A DNA stretch of 7,012 nt from positions 1 to 7,012 of the forward strand of contig JAQBNV010000549.1 of assembly GCA_028288395.1 (NCBI GenBank). Reading direction: 5' to 3'. Source of the stretch: Adhaeribacter sp. (GTDB lineage: Bacteria; Bacteroidota; Bacteroidia; Cytophagales; Hymenobacteraceae). The position numbers were made by a program, and so were the translations under genes. The notes under the pieces were generated by a model that was given only the letters and a program-made list of their open reading frames with translations, was not told the origin of the DNA and did not search any database. Each line of letters starts with the position of its first letter. Within the stretch, counting starts at the first letter, position 1. Positions 6,578-7,012 of this stretch are shown piece after piece.

Positions 6578-7012
6578 ATGTTAAGAAAATTACAATCTCC
6601 TCCCGATTGGAAGATGAAAATTTCCGGGTTGATTTTATTAGCAACTTTAGTGGCTGGCCCTTATAAAGGGTTTGCCACCGCCCATGTAGCTCATTCCGGT
6701 GTTGCGGTTGCATTTACAAAAGAGATGAACGCAAAAAAAATTATTCTTTGGCAGATTACCGGGCGGGTAAGCTCTTCAACCGGCGACCCTATGCCTGGCG
6801 TAACGGTACTGCTAAAAGGCACAACCACTGGTGCTACTACTGCTACAGACGGTACATATACCTTAAGCGTGCCTGAAGCTGCCGGAACCCTGGTTTTTTC
6901 ATTTATTGGTCATACCTCTCTGGAGAGAAATTTCTCTGGACCGGGCGTTGTAAATGCCACCCTTACCGAAGATGCCAAGGCCCTGCAGGAAATAGTAGTA
7001 ACCGGTTATACT
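6578..7012 (+). CDS. SusC/RagA-type TonB-dependent outer-membrane receptor, N-terminus (partial)
   Basis: Such proteins form the barrel that imports glycans, peptides or other large nutrients across the outer membrane with TonB energy, normally with a SusD-like lipoprotein encoded next door. Only the first 145 codons are in the window, from ATG at 6578 with the frame open to the end; the family is usually around 1000 aa. Residues 1-34 form a signal peptide with a basic N-terminus and a hydrophobic core at about 15-27. Met13 (6614) is an alternative start that gives a more usual signal length. Residues about 59-131 are a carboxypeptidase-regulatory-like domain: ITGRVSSSTGDPMPGVTV, then LLKGTTTGATTATDGTYTL and TLVFSFIGH. 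The TonB-box segment LQEIVVTGY follows at 136-144, just before the expected plug domain. The substrate cannot be told. No Shine-Dalgarno sequence is visible, as is normal in this phylum. It is divergent from the glycosyltransferase remnant. Confidence 0.92.
   Translation, partial: MLRKLQSPPDWKMKISGLILLATLVAGPYKGFATAHVAHSGVAVAFTKEMNAKKIILWQITGRVSSSTGDPMPGVTVLLKGTTTGATTATDGTYTLSVPEAAGTLVFSFIGHTSLERNFSGPGVVNATLTEDAKALQEIVVTGYT

Noticed and set aside
1..7012. CRISPR array, tRNA, rRNA, riboswitch or defence cassette
   Set aside because: No regularly spaced repeats, tRNA-like sequence or defence-gene motifs were seen on either strand.

Overview
The window looks like ordinary chromosome from a member of the Bacteroidota, most likely Cytophagales of the Hymenobacteraceae type (Adhaeribacter, Rufibacter or Pontibacter-like). 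This rests on a SusC/RagA-type TonB-dependent receptor start, a TAnnTTTG-type -7 promoter element, the absence of clear Shine-Dalgarno sequences, and the style of the UvrA and transglycosylase proteins. The genus is inference from style, not from a search.

Layout from left to right: (1) positions 53-2938, minus strand, a complete uvrA encoding the damage-sensing ATPase of nucleotide excision repair, with a good promoter element just upstream at 2959-2966. (2) Positions 2939-3794, no intact gene. This stretch holds a 432-bp insertion-sequence remnant (3253-3684) with perfect 16-bp terminal inverted repeats and a 3-bp TAA target duplication. Inside it, on the minus strand, is the broken C-terminal half of an IS5-family transposase spread over three reading frames. 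(3) Positions 3795-4703, minus strand, a complete membrane-anchored lytic murein transglycosylase with a LysM-like tail. (4) Positions 4704-5063, non-coding, with one A/T-rich hairpin. (5) Positions 5064-6085, minus strand, a family 2 glycosyltransferase broken by two small frame-changing deletions, each falling on a conserved motif. (6) Positions 6086-6577, an A/T-rich divergent intergenic region. (7) Positions 6578-7012, plus strand, the first 145 codons of a SusC/RagA-type outer-membrane receptor that continues beyond the window.

The genes do not form an obvious pathway or operon: a DNA repair housekeeping gene, a cell-wall enzyme, a decayed sugar transferase and a nutrient-uptake receptor sit next to each other with wide gaps. 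The signal worth attention is local gene decay and IS activity between 3250 and 6085. I see no defence system, CRISPR array, RNA gene or convincing new multi-gene system.
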